From Lachnospiraceae bacterium (GTDB taxonomy: Bacteria; Bacillota; Clostridia; Lachnospirales; Lachnospiraceae): 64,000 bases of DNA. Positions 28,402-37,659 of this stretch are shown here, one piece after another. A model generated the notes under the pieces. The model ran no database searches. It had not been told where the DNA came from and saw only the letters and a program-made list of their open reading frames with translations. The DNA lies in assembly GCA_009911035.1 (NCBI GenBank), contig QXWO01000014.1:38779-102778 (forward strand). The letters run 5' to 3'. How positions within the stretch are numbered: position 1 is the stretch's first letter; each line of letters starts with the position of its first letter. The position numbers were made by a program, and so were the translations under genes.

Positions 28402-30454
28402 GCAGATCGCCTTCGGCAATCATCTTGTCCAATGTTCCTTTCAATATTCCAATCCCCTCAAAAATAGATACATCGCTTAACTGGCAGCCTGCAATGCCCA
28501 GATGGCCTCCGCCGCCCATTTTCTCCATAATCACCTGCACGTTCACCTCGTCAATAGAGCGCGCGCTTACAAAAATCTGATTCTGATATTCCGTCAGCAC
28601 AAAACTTGCCTTGACCCCTTTGATATTCAGCAGCTCGTTAGCCGCCTGCGCTCCCACAACAGTGGGACTTTGTATGTCTTCGCTGGTACAGGTAGAAATG
28701 GCAAAAGAACTCCTGTAGATTTCCGCCTGACTGACCGCATCGGCCTTAGCCTTATATTCCGTGGCATTTTCCCTGAAAAGTTTGCGGACTCTGGTGACAT
28801 CCGCCCCGTTTCTCCGGAGAAAAGCAGCCGCTTCAAAGGTCCTGACCCCCGCTTTAGACATAAAATTATTTGTATCAATAATAATGCCGGAGTACATACA
28901 ATCCGCTTCTTCCGCCGTGATATGTATGCTCTGTCCTATATACTGCAAAATTTCAGAAACCATCTCACACGCGGAAGATGCATATGCCTCCACATAGGAA
29001 AGGGTTGCATTTTCTATCACTTCCGTTCCCTGCCTGTGATGGTCCAGCACTACAATGGATTTGCACAGCCGCAGCAGATCCGGGCATTCCGTGATGCTGG
29101 GCTTATTTACATCCACTACCACCAGCACGGTATTGCTTCCCGCCATCTCGATGGCCTGCTGGCTGCCTATGATCATATCCTCTTTGTATTCCTCATGGCT
29201 TTTGAACAAATCCACTATCGGCTGTAAGGATGTGCTCACGTCATTGAGTACGATACTGGCTTTCCTCTCCAGCGTGGTGGCAATCCGGTAGATTCCCACT
29301 GCCGCCCCGAAGCTGTCCACATCCGCGACCCGGTGCCCCATAATCAGCACTCTTTCCTTCGAGGTAATGATTTCCCGCAAGGCCTGGGCCTTTACACGGG
29401 CCTTCACACGGGTGTTCTTCTCCACCTGCTGGCTCTTGCCCCCAAAGTAAATTACATTTTCAGGGGTCTTGACTACTGCCTGGTCACCGCCCCTCCCAAG
29501 GGCTAAGTCAATGGCGTTGCGGGCAAACTCATAATTCTGGGCATAGCTTAAACCGTTTAGCCCTACGCCGATACTGATGGTAACGGCCATCTCATTTCCG
29601 ATATTAACAGTCTTCACATCGTCCAGAAGGTCAAATTTGCTTTCCTTCAAAAGCTCCGTAGCCTTCTTGCGAAGGACGATCATGTACTTGTCCTTCTCTG
29701 TCTTTTTGCAGATTCCGTCAAGCGCCGCAATGTATTTGTTCACCTTTCTGTCTATCAGCGCAATCAGTAAGGAACGTCTTACCTCCTCCACACTCTCAAG
29801 AGCTTCCTCGTAATTGTCCAGATAAATCATGCCTACCGCAAGGCTCTGGTCATCCACTTCCTGAAGGGCAATCTTAAGGGCTGTCTCGTCAAACAGATAA
29901 AATGCGATTAAAAAACCGTCATAGTTGTCAGCTTCTATGATGACACTGCTGTCCACCATCTCCCGCATGGCTATCTTACGCATCTTTGCAACATAATTAC
30001 GATCCTCGAAAGCAACATCCATTTCAACAAACTCTATCTCATCCGGCAGTTTTTCCCTCGTAATGGACGGAAAAAGGGAAGTAATGGACTTCCTGTACCC
30101 TTTTTCTTTATGTACCACCTTCTCAAAAGACTGGTTTGTCCAGATAATACGCCCCTCGTCGTCCAGCACCGCATAAGGAATCTCCAATTCCCTTAGCAGA
30201 ACCTTCTGCACCTGCCCGTACTGAGTTGCAAAACTCACCAGCTCATTCATGATCACCGGCCTGTTATAAAGCTGGAGCGATATGACCACCGTGAAATAAA
30301 ATAGTACAAAACAACTTATAATTACCCCTGCCGGTACACTAAGCAGGTACACTGCCAGATTAACCGCCGCTAGTATAAATCCCAAATATAAAGAAGTCTG
30401 CATGTACCTTTTCAGTCTTCCCTTTAGCTTGATTTTGCTTTTTAATGGAGCCAT
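28391..30454 (-). CDS. gdpP: GdpP-type cyclic-di-AMP phosphodiesterase
   Basis: A 687-aa membrane protein. Two membrane helices (about 15-60) are followed by a PAS-like domain (about 75-140), a degenerate GGDEF domain (about 170-310) and a DHH/DHHA1 phosphoesterase. The DHH part shows MGHRVADVDSFGAAVG, VLDHHRQG and the C-terminal GGGGHLGIAG motif. GdpP hydrolyses cyclic-di-AMP and so affects potassium, osmotic and cell-wall homeostasis. All metal-binding motifs look intact. It is first in the gdpP-rplI-dnaB cluster, with a promoter upstream that overlaps a perfect palindrome. Confidence 0.95.
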   Translation of the reverse strand: MAPLKSKIKLKGRLKRYMQTSLYLGFILAAVNLAVYLLSVPAGVIISCFVLFYFTVVISLQLYNRPVIMNELVSFATQYGQVQKVLLRELEIPYAVLDDEGRIIWTNQSFEKVVHKEKGYRKSITSLFPSITREKLPDEIEFVEMDVAFEDRNYVAKMRKIAMREMVDSSVIIEADNYDGFLIAFYLFDETALKIALQEVDDQSLAVGMIYLDNYEEALESVEEVRRSLLIALIDRKVNKYIAALDGICKKTEKDKYMIVLRKKATELLKESKFDLLDDVKTVNIGNEMAVTISIGVGLNGLSYAQNYEFARNAIDLALGRGGDQAVVKTPENVIYFGGKSQQVEKNTRVKARVKAQALREIITSKERVLIMGHRVADVDSFGAAVGIYRIATTLERKASIVLNDVSTSLQPIVDLFKSHEEYKEDMIIGSQQAIEMAGSNTVLVVVDVNKPSITECPDLLRLCKSIVVLDHHRQGTEVIENATLSYVEAYASSACEMVSEILQYIGQSIHITAEEADCMYSGIIIDTNNFMSKAGVRTFEAAAFLRRNGADVTRVRKLFRENATEYKAKADAVSQAEIYRSSFAISTCTSEDIQSPTVVGAQAANELLNIKGVKASFVLTEYQNQIFVSARSIDEVNVQVIMEKMGGGGHLGIAGCQLSDVSIFEGIGILKGTLDKMIAEGDLLAD

Positions 30455-30496
30455 TTTTGAAAATACCCCTCTGTTATCTCATGCGTTTTATTTAAA

Positions 30497-30536
30497 TATA
30501 CTTACTAAGTATAACATTTTTCGCTGAAACTTTCCA
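30497..30536 (-). promoter_or_regulatory. gdpP promoter with overlapping palindrome
   Basis: On the minus strand TGGAAA and TATACT are separated by 17 nt (30508-30536). The -10 box is one arm of TATACTTA-C-TAAGTATA (30497-30513), a perfect 17-nt palindrome around the central base and a good candidate operator. Confidence 0.5.
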
Positions 30537-30614
30537 TAACATTATGCAGAAGCTTTTAGACAAGTTTCGACTTTTATTCCCTCTCTATGCATATATCCGC
30601 GAAAAACCATCCTT

Positions 30615-31670
30615 TCACGAAACAGATCCCCAAAAAAATTCAAGATAATAACTTACCGGAAACAGCCGGGAAATCCATGCTGCTGCCGGGATATATCTCT
30701 CTATCCGGATAAACACAGGACAAAAAAGGCAGCTTCCCAGAACCAGCACCGGCAAAAGCCCATACAAGGCTCTGCTGTCTTTCACAAACAGCCGCAAGAT
30801 CCACATAGAAACTTCCAGTACACAAAAATAGACCAGAAGGCCCGCAGCCTCCACCCCAAAACCTTGGCCTGTTCCCAGAAGCCACAGGCTAATGCCTCCG
30901 GTCAGAACTGCCCCGGCGGCGGCCACGTGAAGGTTCCCACGCTTAAGCGCCCTTCCCATTTTTCCCGGCATGGAACGCCAAATCTTCTCCTGTTCCAGGG
31001 CATTTCCCATGGCCAGAAGGCACATCAGGAACACGGCTACCGCCACACATCCCCGCAGACTGCTTTGGGTTTCCGGTTCAGTTCCTGCTTTGCCGCCGGC
31101 ATTTTCATACACAAAGTGAAAAGTACTGCCGTCCCCGGCATACTGCCCATTCAACATAAGCAGTCTTTCCCGGGCATTTTCTATATCCCCTTTGCCGAAT
31201 CCTGCATCCTCAAGATACCCCTCTAATATATCCTCTGAAAGGATCTCAAATAATTCTGCAAACACTACCTCATAGGAAATTTTCTGGGCCGATGATGCCG
31301 GGGAATAGTAAAGCGTAATCTGGCGGCTCTGTTTTCCGTCCAAGATACTTTCGTAAAATCCTTCCGGCAGGGTATAACCGCATTCCAGTGTACCATTCTC
31401 TATCTGGCGGATCATTTCCTCCTCCTCTCCATAGCCCCGGAATTTTAAAATCCCTTTTTCCCCTTCCAGCCCTTCCGTCAGTTCCCTTCCCTTGTCATCT
31501 TCCCAATAAATGCCTGCCAGTATTCCTTTATACGTCTCTTCCCCTTCCGACTTCATTTTGTTCTCTGCGCCAATAACTATTGCAGTCAATAAAAACAAAA
31601 TAATCCACAGTCCATATTTTTTTAAATACTGTTTCCAGAGAATCCCATAAATCTGTATCCAGTTATTCAT
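30615..31670 (-). CDS. ABC-2 type transporter permease, subunit 1
   Basis: A 351-aa membrane protein. There is one N-terminal helix (about 20-36), a large extracytoplasmic domain (about 38-205) and a cluster of membrane helices (about 208-345). This is the ABC-2 exporter topology. It is last of three co-directional genes (ATPase 32931-33611, permease 31707-32921, this one), so the complete exporter uses two different permeases. The substrate is unknown; many such exporters handle peptides, drugs or antimicrobial compounds. Confidence 0.78.
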   Translation of the reverse strand: MNNWIQIYGILWKQYLKKYGLWIILFLLTAIVIGAENKMKSEGEETYKGILAGIYWEDDKGRELTEGLEGEKGILKFRGYGEEEEMIRQIENGTLECGYTLPEGFYESILDGKQSRQITLYYSPASSAQKISYEVVFAELFEILSEDILEGYLEDAGFGKGDIENARERLLMLNGQYAGDGSTFHFVYENAGGKAGTEPETQSSLRGCVAVAVFLMCLLAMGNALEQEKIWRSMPGKMGRALKRGNLHVAAAGAVLTGGISLWLLGTGQGFGVEAAGLLVYFCVLEVSMWILRLFVKDSRALYGLLPVLVLGSCLFCPVFIRIERYIPAAAWISRLFPVSYYLEFFWGSVS

Positions 31671-31706
31671 TTCTGTCCTCCCTTCCGGCCCAGAAGGTGA
31701 CCAGGC

Positions 31707-32921
31707 CTATTCCTTCCGGCCCCTGCGTTCCGGCACAAGCATCCCTGCCGCCAGAAAGATTCCTGTCATAAACACGATTTTTCCTGCCGCTGCCCAATCA
31801 AACCTGCCCTGCAAAACCGCCGTTATTTCCTCCATCCACCACGGATAGGGCATGTAAGTCCCTGCTTTTTCCGCCCACAAAGGCAGAAATGCCGGGGGGA
31901 TGAAAATCCCGGATGCAGTCATCATTGCCATCAGGACCGCAAAGCTTACACCTATCCCGGCAGCGTGATTTCCAAAGACTTGAATAAGCGCCCTGATAAA
32001 AATACCTGCCGAAATCCACACTGCCGTCATCCATACCCATGCCCAGGAAGCTTCAAAAGAACTATCCCCAAGCTTGATCATAAACAGATATACCGGTACA
32101 GAAACCACCATCCCAAGGAGTGCGAAAACACCGGAAAAAGCTGCGGTTTCCAACAGATACTGCTGTCTCCTTCCAAGGCCCCTGCATATATAAAGCCGTT
32201 CCCGCTCCCCGCTCTCTGTCTCCATGTACCGCCCGAACGCCAGCCCTGCAAAGGACAGAAATGCAAGCAGAAGGGATATGCCATAATAGTCTCCAAGTCC
32301 CACACCACTGACAGCCCTCACTTCCTTTTCCTTAAAAAGGGAAGTCCGCTCAAGGGCAATCTTAAGATAAGCTTCATTTAGATAGTTTTCCGTCCAGGAA
32401 ATACCGTCCCGCCATCCATTTTCCACACAAAAGGCATCCGCCGCATAGATACCGGCCTGGGCTGTAGTCAGAAGCTTTGCCCCAGCCTTTGTAAACTGTA
32501 CAAAAACTTCCGTCTCCGCCCTGCTGTAAATGCCGCCCAGAAGAATTGTTACGGGAACATTTTCCCCCGTGATAATGCTGTCAACCATTCCCTCCGGTAT
32601 GACCACTGCCGCATATATATCTTCATCCGCGATTCTCCGTCTGGCTTCCTCCTCCGAAAGCCGGACAAAGGACACCGTATCCCTGACACTGTCCATGGAT
32701 TCCACAAACTTAAGGAGCATATCCGTCATTTTATCTTCTCCTTCTGACACAATGCCCACCCGGATTTCGCCGACTGCCTTTTCTCCATATACCGCCTTCG
32801 ATGCATAAGTGCCCACTCCCAGAAGCAGCAGTCCAAACAAAATCGTTTCCAGTACAATGGCCGGAAGAAGTCTTATGAACTTTTTCATATTCAGCCAAAA
32901 GAATATCCATCTGCAATACAT
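31707..32921 (-). CDS. ABC-2 type transporter permease, subunit 2
   Basis: A 404-aa membrane protein with an N-terminal helix (about 15-35), a large external domain (about 40-200) and C-terminal membrane helices (about 210-400, including LLLAFLSFAGLAFGRYM). Its organisation parallels the neighbouring 351-aa permease, suggesting a heterodimeric exporter with the upstream ATPase. It starts 9 nt after the ATPase stop. Substrate not identifiable. Confidence 0.8.
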   Translation of the reverse strand: MYCRWIFFWLNMKKFIRLLPAIVLETILFGLLLLGVGTYASKAVYGEKAVGEIRVGIVSEGEDKMTDMLLKFVESMDSVRDTVSFVRLSEEEARRRIADEDIYAAVVIPEGMVDSIITGENVPVTILLGGIYSRAETEVFVQFTKAGAKLLTTAQAGIYAADAFCVENGWRDGISWTENYLNEAYLKIALERTSLFKEKEVRAVSGVGLGDYYGISLLLAFLSFAGLAFGRYMETESGERERLYICRGLGRRQQYLLETAAFSGVFALLGMVVSVPVYLFMIKLGDSSFEASWAWVWMTAVWISAGIFIRALIQVFGNHAAGIGVSFAVLMAMMTASGIFIPPAFLPLWAEKAGTYMPYPWWMEEITAVLQGRFDWAAAGKIVFMTGIFLAAGMLVPERRGRKE

Positions 32922-32930
32922 ACTTTTACC

Positions 32931-33611
32931 CTATTTCATATATTCTGCAATGATTTCCGTCATCGTCATCGTCTCCGGCACCCCGAAAGCCTGCCCGTCC
33001 CTGATAGCCCACAGACGACCGCATGCCCCAATCTCCCCTTCATCATGGCTGCTGATCAGAACGCTTCCGCCCCTGCTGGTAAAGTCATTTATATACCCCT
33101 TAAGTTCCTCCTTAAATACAAGGTCCAGAGCCGCGCTCGGCTCATCCATCAGGAGAAGGGCGGGATCGTGAATCAGTGCGCAGACGATATTGACCCGTTT
33201 ATTCATCCCGCCGGATAAGTTCTTCACCTTCTCTTTCAAAAATCCCTCCACCTGAAACTGTCCGCACAGCCTTGCAAGATTTTTCTTATTTTCCCTGCGG
33301 TCCCCAAACCCTGCCCAAAGCTTCAGATTATCCTCCACCGTAAGTTCCGGGATCAGGATACTTTCCTGTGGAATATAGCCTGCATACCGGGCCATCTCCC
33401 GGACAGGCTTTTTCAGCTCTTTTCCGTCCACAAAAATGCTGCCTCCTCCGGCCTTCTCAACCCCTGCCAGAATTTTAAGCAGGGTAGATTTGCCGCAGCC
33501 ATTGGCCCCTATGATCCCCGTACACATGCCGGCCTGTACATGCATGCTTACCTGCCGGAGAACCAGCTTTCTCCCATAACTTTTTCTGATGTCCTTTATT
33601 TCCAATTCCAT
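32931..33611 (-). CDS. ABC transporter ATP-binding protein
   Basis: A 226-aa ABC ATPase. Walker A is GANGCGKST (35-43), the signature is NLSGGMNKR and Walker B is ALLLMDEPSAALD, followed by a switch His (SSHDEGEIG). It energises the two ABC-2 permeases downstream. All motifs are intact. The family includes daunorubicin- and lantibiotic-type exporters, but no substrate gene is near. Confidence 0.92.
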   Translation of the reverse strand: MELEIKDIRKSYGRKLVLRQVSMHVQAGMCTGIIGANGCGKSTLLKILAGVEKAGGGSIFVDGKELKKPVREMARYAGYIPQESILIPELTVEDNLKLWAGFGDRRENKKNLARLCGQFQVEGFLKEKVKNLSGGMNKRVNIVCALIHDPALLLMDEPSAALDLVFKEELKGYINDFTSRGGSVLISSHDEGEIGACGRLWAIRDGQAFGVPETMTMTEIIAEYMK

Positions 33612-33701
33612 ACATTTCCCTCTCTGTCAGCACGATATCATGAGAATAGAGCAGTGAATGAACCACTGCTCTGTCATCATAATACCAAATTGAATTTCTG
33701 T

Positions 33702-35243
33702 CTAATAGAGATATAGATTCTCTGACATTTCCCAGAGGATATCATACCATTCATCTTCCGTCAGGCGCAGCACGTTTAGCTTCTCGCCTTCTTTGGGCTT
33801 TTCAATCTCCCCGCACTCATTGGTCAGATTGATCTCTCCGCTTAACGCTTCCTCCCCGTTTATCTTCAGGGAGTCTATATTTATGGTAAGCTCCGACCCC
33901 TTCTTTACTTTTTCAATGTCACCCTTTATGGCCAATTCATTATAATCGGCCGCAAGTTCAAAGTTAAAATCGCCCTTTTTCTTATCATATTCCAGACCAA
34001 AACGCATGATCTCATAGTTTGAATACTCATCAGAAACCAGTTTATATTCTGCTTCGTAACTATCATTTTTGCTGTTATGGCTTCCGCTTCTGGTCAGATT
34101 GTAGGTAGTATAGCCTGTATAAACTTCCAGGTTCATATTTTCAAGAGGAAAGCTTCCTCCCATAATATCCCACTGGATATATTCCCCGTCCCCGGCATCA
34201 AAATAAATCTGGGCAAGGGCTTTTTTATAAAGATAGAACTCTAATGTAAAAGGCCCGCACTCCTCCGCCTCTTTCGCAAGTTCTTCAAAGACTTCCGCCA
34301 CGTCGTAGTATTCCAGGAATTCCCCGCTGTCGGTAAACCCCAAATTATATGCCAGCGCAGTATCCATATAGCTTTTAAAGGCTTCATTGTTTTCATAGAC
34401 ATCTAAATATTTCAGGACAAAATCCGCAAACTGTTTTCCGGTAATCGTAACGATATATCCATCACAACTTCTCTTCCTGCCGTTTACCTCCAGTTTCTTG
34501 TTCTGCGCCCTGCTTACCTGTGTCTGGTCAAAGAGGTCTTTGGCTGCAGCGGCAAACTCCGCTCCCGCCTCCAGCATCCCCTCCTCAAAAAGAGAGGCAT
34601 CCTGGGTATCCTCATTCAGGGTCTGGGCATAATCAGCCAAAAACTCATCCATGTCGTATTCTTCTGCCCATGCCCTTAAATCTTCTTCCATGGTACTGCG
34701 GTCTATATAAAATATGTAGTCGCTGATCCCCGGAACCCACAGCATAAATTCTTCCTTGTCCGCGTAATAATCTGCCTCCAGCGCAGACATACCATAGAAC
34801 TTGATATCCAGATATCCTCCGCAGGTCTCCTGATCAGATTCCATCTCCAGCTCAAATCCCACTTCCCGTCCAAAATTCAAATCAGCCAGCATGGTCATCT
34901 GCCCATTTTCAAACATGCCCTCGTAATCCTTCATTTCCCATACGTCCCCGACTGCCTCTGCACTCTGGGAAAAAGTATAGGTAACTGCTTTCATGATTGC
35001 TTTCTTTTTGCTTCCAATCACTCCTGTAGCCAGTGCCACCCCTACAAGAAGCGCCACAAGAATTACCAAAACTGCAGCCGGAATTATAATCTTAACAGTT
35101 CCCCCTGACTTTTTCCCGTTTCCGGGCATCATACCGCTTCCCACACCTGTACTTTGTGCGTCTATACTTCCCGTGCCTGCACTTGCCAAGTTTGTGCCTT
35201 CCTGCAGTCCCTCGATTAAATTTCCCTTATTCATTCCATCCAT
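33702..35243 (-). CDS. Membrane-anchored protein of unknown function
   Basis: The 513-aa product starts with a flexible Gly/Ser/Thr-rich stretch (about 1-45), then one membrane helix (about 52-75, IIIPAAVLVILVALLVGVA), then a large extracytoplasmic acidic domain with repeated beta-like segments. No catalytic motif was recognised. The ATG at 35243 follows GGAGG at 7-nt spacing and is preferred over the longer frame from 35312. It is encoded 90 nt upstream of the ABC-2 ATPase on the same strand, so it may be part of that transporter's envelope module (inference). Confidence 0.7.
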   Translation of the reverse strand: MDGMNKGNLIEGLQEGTNLASAGTGSIDAQSTGVGSGMMPGNGKKSGGTVKIIIPAAVLVILVALLVGVALATGVIGSKKKAIMKAVTYTFSQSAEAVGDVWEMKDYEGMFENGQMTMLADLNFGREVGFELEMESDQETCGGYLDIKFYGMSALEADYYADKEEFMLWVPGISDYIFYIDRSTMEEDLRAWAEEYDMDEFLADYAQTLNEDTQDASLFEEGMLEAGAEFAAAAKDLFDQTQVSRAQNKKLEVNGRKRSCDGYIVTITGKQFADFVLKYLDVYENNEAFKSYMDTALAYNLGFTDSGEFLEYYDVAEVFEELAKEAEECGPFTLEFYLYKKALAQIYFDAGDGEYIQWDIMGGSFPLENMNLEVYTGYTTYNLTRSGSHNSKNDSYEAEYKLVSDEYSNYEIMRFGLEYDKKKGDFNFELAADYNELAIKGDIEKVKKGSELTINIDSLKINGEEALSGEINLTNECGEIEKPKEGEKLNVLRLTEDEWYDILWEMSENLYLY

Positions 35244-35375
35244 ATCTTTCCCTCCCGTCCAAAGGCTGACCGTCAAAGCTCCCCGAAACACTGCTCTTTC
35301 AAACCATATCAACTCATGCCCTCCAAAACCCGGACACTTACGTGTTCAGCCGGAAGCGCTTACGTATAGCAAAAA

Positions 35376-35400
35376 GAGACTGCCGATTGCCAGCAGTCTC
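35376..35400 (-). terminator. Terminator of the rpsF-ssb-rpsR operon
   Basis: The perfect 8-bp stem GAGACTGC/GCAGTCTC has a 9-nt loop. Minus-strand transcripts continue into TTTTT. It lies 46 nt after the rpsR stop. Confidence 0.8.
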
Positions 35401-35446
35401 CTATCGTAGCTTTAAGTAATGTCTGAATTGCAATCCTGCTCAACTA

Positions 35447-35710
35447 TTAATCACAAGTATAAGGCATTAATGCAATATGGCGGGCTCTCTTGATTGCAAC
35501 TGTAAGAGCTCTCTGATGTTTTGCACAGTTTCCTGTAATTCTTCTAGGAAGGATTTTCCCTCTCTCGGAAACGTATCTTTTTAATTTATTTACATCTTTG
35601 TAATCAATCACATTATCTTTGCCGCAAAATACACAAACTTTTTTTCTTCTGCGCATTCCGCCTTTTTTTCTCATGGGAGAATCAGACTTCTCTGTTTTAT
35701 TATATGCCAT
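35447..35710 (-). CDS. rpsR: 30S ribosomal protein S18
   Basis: An 87-aa S18 with the core motif [20 protein letters not shown] and [20 protein letters not shown]. The N-terminal extension contains a zinc-type pair CVFC (Cys26, Cys29), which with later Cys residues suggests the Zn-binding form of S18. It is the final gene of the rpsF-ssb-rpsR operon, 33 nt after ssb. Confidence 0.97.
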   Translation of the reverse strand: MAYNKTEKSDSPMRKKGGMRRRKKVCVFCGKDNVIDYKDVNKLKRYVSERGKILPRRITGNCAKHQRALTVAIKRARHIALMPYTCD

Positions 35711-35743
35711 AATAATTGCCTCCTGTCTTAATTGGACTAACTT

Positions 35744-36193
35744 TTAATTAAACGGCAGTTCCTCGTCTATTCCATCGGGAATATTCATAAAACCGTCGCC
35801 GGCTCCCTGGGGCTGTGGAGCGCTGTATCCACCGCCGGCATAGCCCCCGTCACTGCCAGCGCTGCTGCTGTTTTTGCTCTCGGCAAATTCCTGGTCTTCC
35901 ACCACAACATCCGTGGTGTATATCTTCACACCATCTCTATTGGTATAACTGCCAGTCTGGATGCGTCCCGTAACTAAAACCTTGGTTCCTTTCCTGAAAT
36001 ACTTTTCAGCAAACTCCCCGCTCCTTCCAAATGCCACACATCCGATAAAATCTGCGGTATTTTCATCATTGTTACGGCTGAACCTGCGGTCTACCGCAAG
36101 GGTGTATCTTGCAACTGCTGTTGAATTCTCCCCCTGAGAGTACCTTACCTCCGGATCTCTTGTCAAACGCCCCATTAGTATTACTTTATTCAT
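35744..36193 (-). CDS. ssb: Single-stranded DNA-binding protein
   Basis: A 149-aa SSB. The OB fold begins MNKVILMGRLTRDPEVRYSQ and includes ADFIGCVAFGRSGEFAEKYF. A Gly/Ser/Pro-rich linker follows, then the acidic protein-interaction tip DEELPFN, a normal variant of DDDIPF. It coats single-stranded DNA during replication and repair. It lies between rpsF and rpsR. Confidence 0.96.
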   Translation of the reverse strand: MNKVILMGRLTRDPEVRYSQGENSTAVARYTLAVDRRFSRNNDENTADFIGCVAFGRSGEFAEKYFRKGTKVLVTGRIQTGSYTNRDGVKIYTTDVVVEDQEFAESKNSSSAGSDGGYAGGGYSAPQPQGAGDGFMNIPDGIDEELPFN

Positions 36194-36231
36194 ACCTGCC
36201 TCTACTTTCCAGCATATTTTACGTATACGTC

Positions 36232-36522
36232 TTATGCTTCGTCCTGTCTAACGCATAAAAATCTGATAACATTGTCCATAATGCGAACACGGTTTTCGAT
36301 TTCGATAGGCGCGGTGCTTTCAGCGTCAAACTGGATAAAGTAATAGAAAGCTTCTTTCATCTTCTGAACTTCATAAGCCAGTCTTTTCTTTCCCCAGTCG
36401 TCAACATTGGTGATCGTACCGCCGAATCTCTCGATAAGAGCCTTGCACTTGTCAACAACGGCCGCTCTTTCCTCATCCTCGATTTTCGCACTAACAACAA
36501 CGGCTAATTCATATTTGTTCAT
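36232..36522 (-). CDS. rpsF: 30S ribosomal protein S6
   Basis: A 96-aa S6 with the typical fold: NKYELAVVVSAKIEDEERAA at the N terminus and NVDDWGKKRLAYEVQKMKEA with YYFIQFDAE in the core. It binds 16S rRNA as a heterodimer with S18, the product of the last gene in the same operon. A strong AGGAGG precedes the ATG. Confidence 0.97.
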   Translation of the reverse strand: MNKYELAVVVSAKIEDEERAAVVDKCKALIERFGGTITNVDDWGKKRLAYEVQKMKEAFYYFIQFDAESTAPIEIENRVRIMDNVIRFLCVRQDEA

Positions 36523-36549
36523 GCTTAAGTTACCTCCTTTTGGTCTCTG

Positions 36550-36569
36550 GCCCCCTATTTTCCGGGAGC
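36550..36569 (-). promoter_or_regulatory. Hairpin in the rpsF leader, possible S6:S18 autoregulatory site
   Basis: The minus-strand leader forms GCTCCC..GGGGGC with a short loop containing CCGG, 28 nt before the rpsF start. S6:S18-responsive leaders carry a CCG-containing hairpin; the match here is suggestive only. Confidence 0.3.
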
Positions 36570-36624
36570 AAGGAATGTGTCATTCACGCTGTGCGTAAAT
36601 TATTACTACATATCACGAATTAAT

Positions 36625-36653
36625 ATGATACCATGTTTTCCCTCAATTTTCAA
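36625..36653 (-). promoter_or_regulatory. Promoter of rpsF-ssb-rpsR
   Basis: TTGAAA and TATCAT are separated by 17 nt on the minus strand. The -35 box overlaps the 3' end of the DUF951 gene. The -10 lies about 100 nt upstream of rpsF. Confidence 0.65.
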
Positions 36654-36835
36654 GAGTTTGTCCGGGAAATCTTTCGGATTTTCTTTTCTATCTGGCTTCT
36701 TGGACTCATGATCTGGTGTCCGCACCCTGCACATTTCAGCCGGAAGTCTGCCCCAACACGGAGTACTTCCCACTCAAAGCTTCCGCAGGGATGCGCTTTC
36801 TTTAATGTAAGCCTGTCACCTGTCTGAATATCCAT
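36650..36835 (-). CDS. DUF951 protein
   Basis: A 61-aa protein beginning MDIQTGDRLTLKKAHPCGS, then GADFRLKCAGCGHQIM. Cys17, Cys35 and Cys38 form a zinc-like set. DUF951 is a short protein conserved in Firmicutes near rpsF; its function is not known. The ATG at 36835 follows GGGAGG at 4-nt spacing; the longer frame from 36970 overlaps the sirtuin. The -35 of the rpsF promoter lies at its 3' end. Confidence 0.88.
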   Translation of the reverse strand: MDIQTGDRLTLKKAHPCGSFEWEVLRVGADFRLKCAGCGHQIMSPRSQIEKKIRKISRTNS

Positions 36836-36854
36836 ACATCCTCCCTTTCCAGCT

Positions 36855-37583
36855 TTACAGTGCGGCAAATATCTCCCCGATACTGCCCTGCACCACCAAA
36901 TCCGCCGCACCATCCCTGGCAGTGGGCGTCTTATTGACCAGAACCAGTTTATTTCCCCTATAGTAATCAATCAGCCCTGCGGCCGGATAGACCACCAGGG
37001 AAGTTCCCCCTATAATCAGCACATCCGCATCCCTGATATACCGGACTGCATCCGAAAGCGTCTGGTTGTCCAGCCCTTCCTCATACAATACCACATCCGG
37101 CTTGATGGGCCCTCCACATGCATCACAGCGGGGCACTCCTTTGGCCTGAAGCATGTATTGTGCATCAAAGAATTTTCCGCACCGCTCACAGTAATTCCGC
37201 AGCACGCTTCCGTGAAGCTCCAGCACCTGGCTGCTTCCTGCCGCCTGGTGAAGCCCGTCTATGTTCTGGGTAATGACCGCTTTCAGCTTCCCCTCCTGCT
37301 CCCACTGTGCCAGCTTAAGATGTGCCGCATTAGGCTTAGCCCCAAGGCACAGCATCTTGTCCTTATAAAAACGGAAAAAATCTTCCGGCTTCTGTCTGTA
37401 AAAAGTATGGCTCAAAATAGTTTCCGGCGGATAATCGTATTTCTGGTTGTAAAGTCCGTCCACACTTCTGAAATCGGGAATCCCGCTTTCCGTGGAAACC
37501 CCCGCCCCGCCGAAAAACACAATATTGTCACTGTTGTTTACCATTTCCCTAAGCTTTTCCATCTGCCCCATATGCTCCTCCAT
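36855..37583 (-). CDS. cobB: NAD-dependent protein deacylase (sirtuin)
   Basis: A 242-aa Sir2-family enzyme that removes acyl groups from lysine using NAD+. The NAD motif GAGVSTESGIPDFRS lies near residue 26, then TQNIDGLH and the catalytic His in ELHGSV. Two CxxC pairs (CERC and CDAC) form the zinc site. The start may be ATG 37583 or the ATG at 37571, which has GGAGG 5 nt upstream. It is 19 nt before the DUF951 gene. Substrates unknown. Confidence 0.92.
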   Translation of the reverse strand: MEEHMGQMEKLREMVNNSDNIVFFGGAGVSTESGIPDFRSVDGLYNQKYDYPPETILSHTFYRQKPEDFFRFYKDKMLCLGAKPNAAHLKLAQWEQEGKLKAVITQNIDGLHQAAGSSQVLELHGSVLRNYCERCGKFFDAQYMLQAKGVPRCDACGGPIKPDVVLYEEGLDNQTLSDAVRYIRDADVLIIGGTSLVVYPAAGLIDYYRGNKLVLVNKTPTARDGAADLVVQGSIGEIFAAL

Positions 37584-37659
37584 GCCTCTCCCTGTTTTGA
37601 AACCCTATATTTTTATTATACCATTTTCTCCTGCTTATACAAATCTTTTATTGAGCGGC

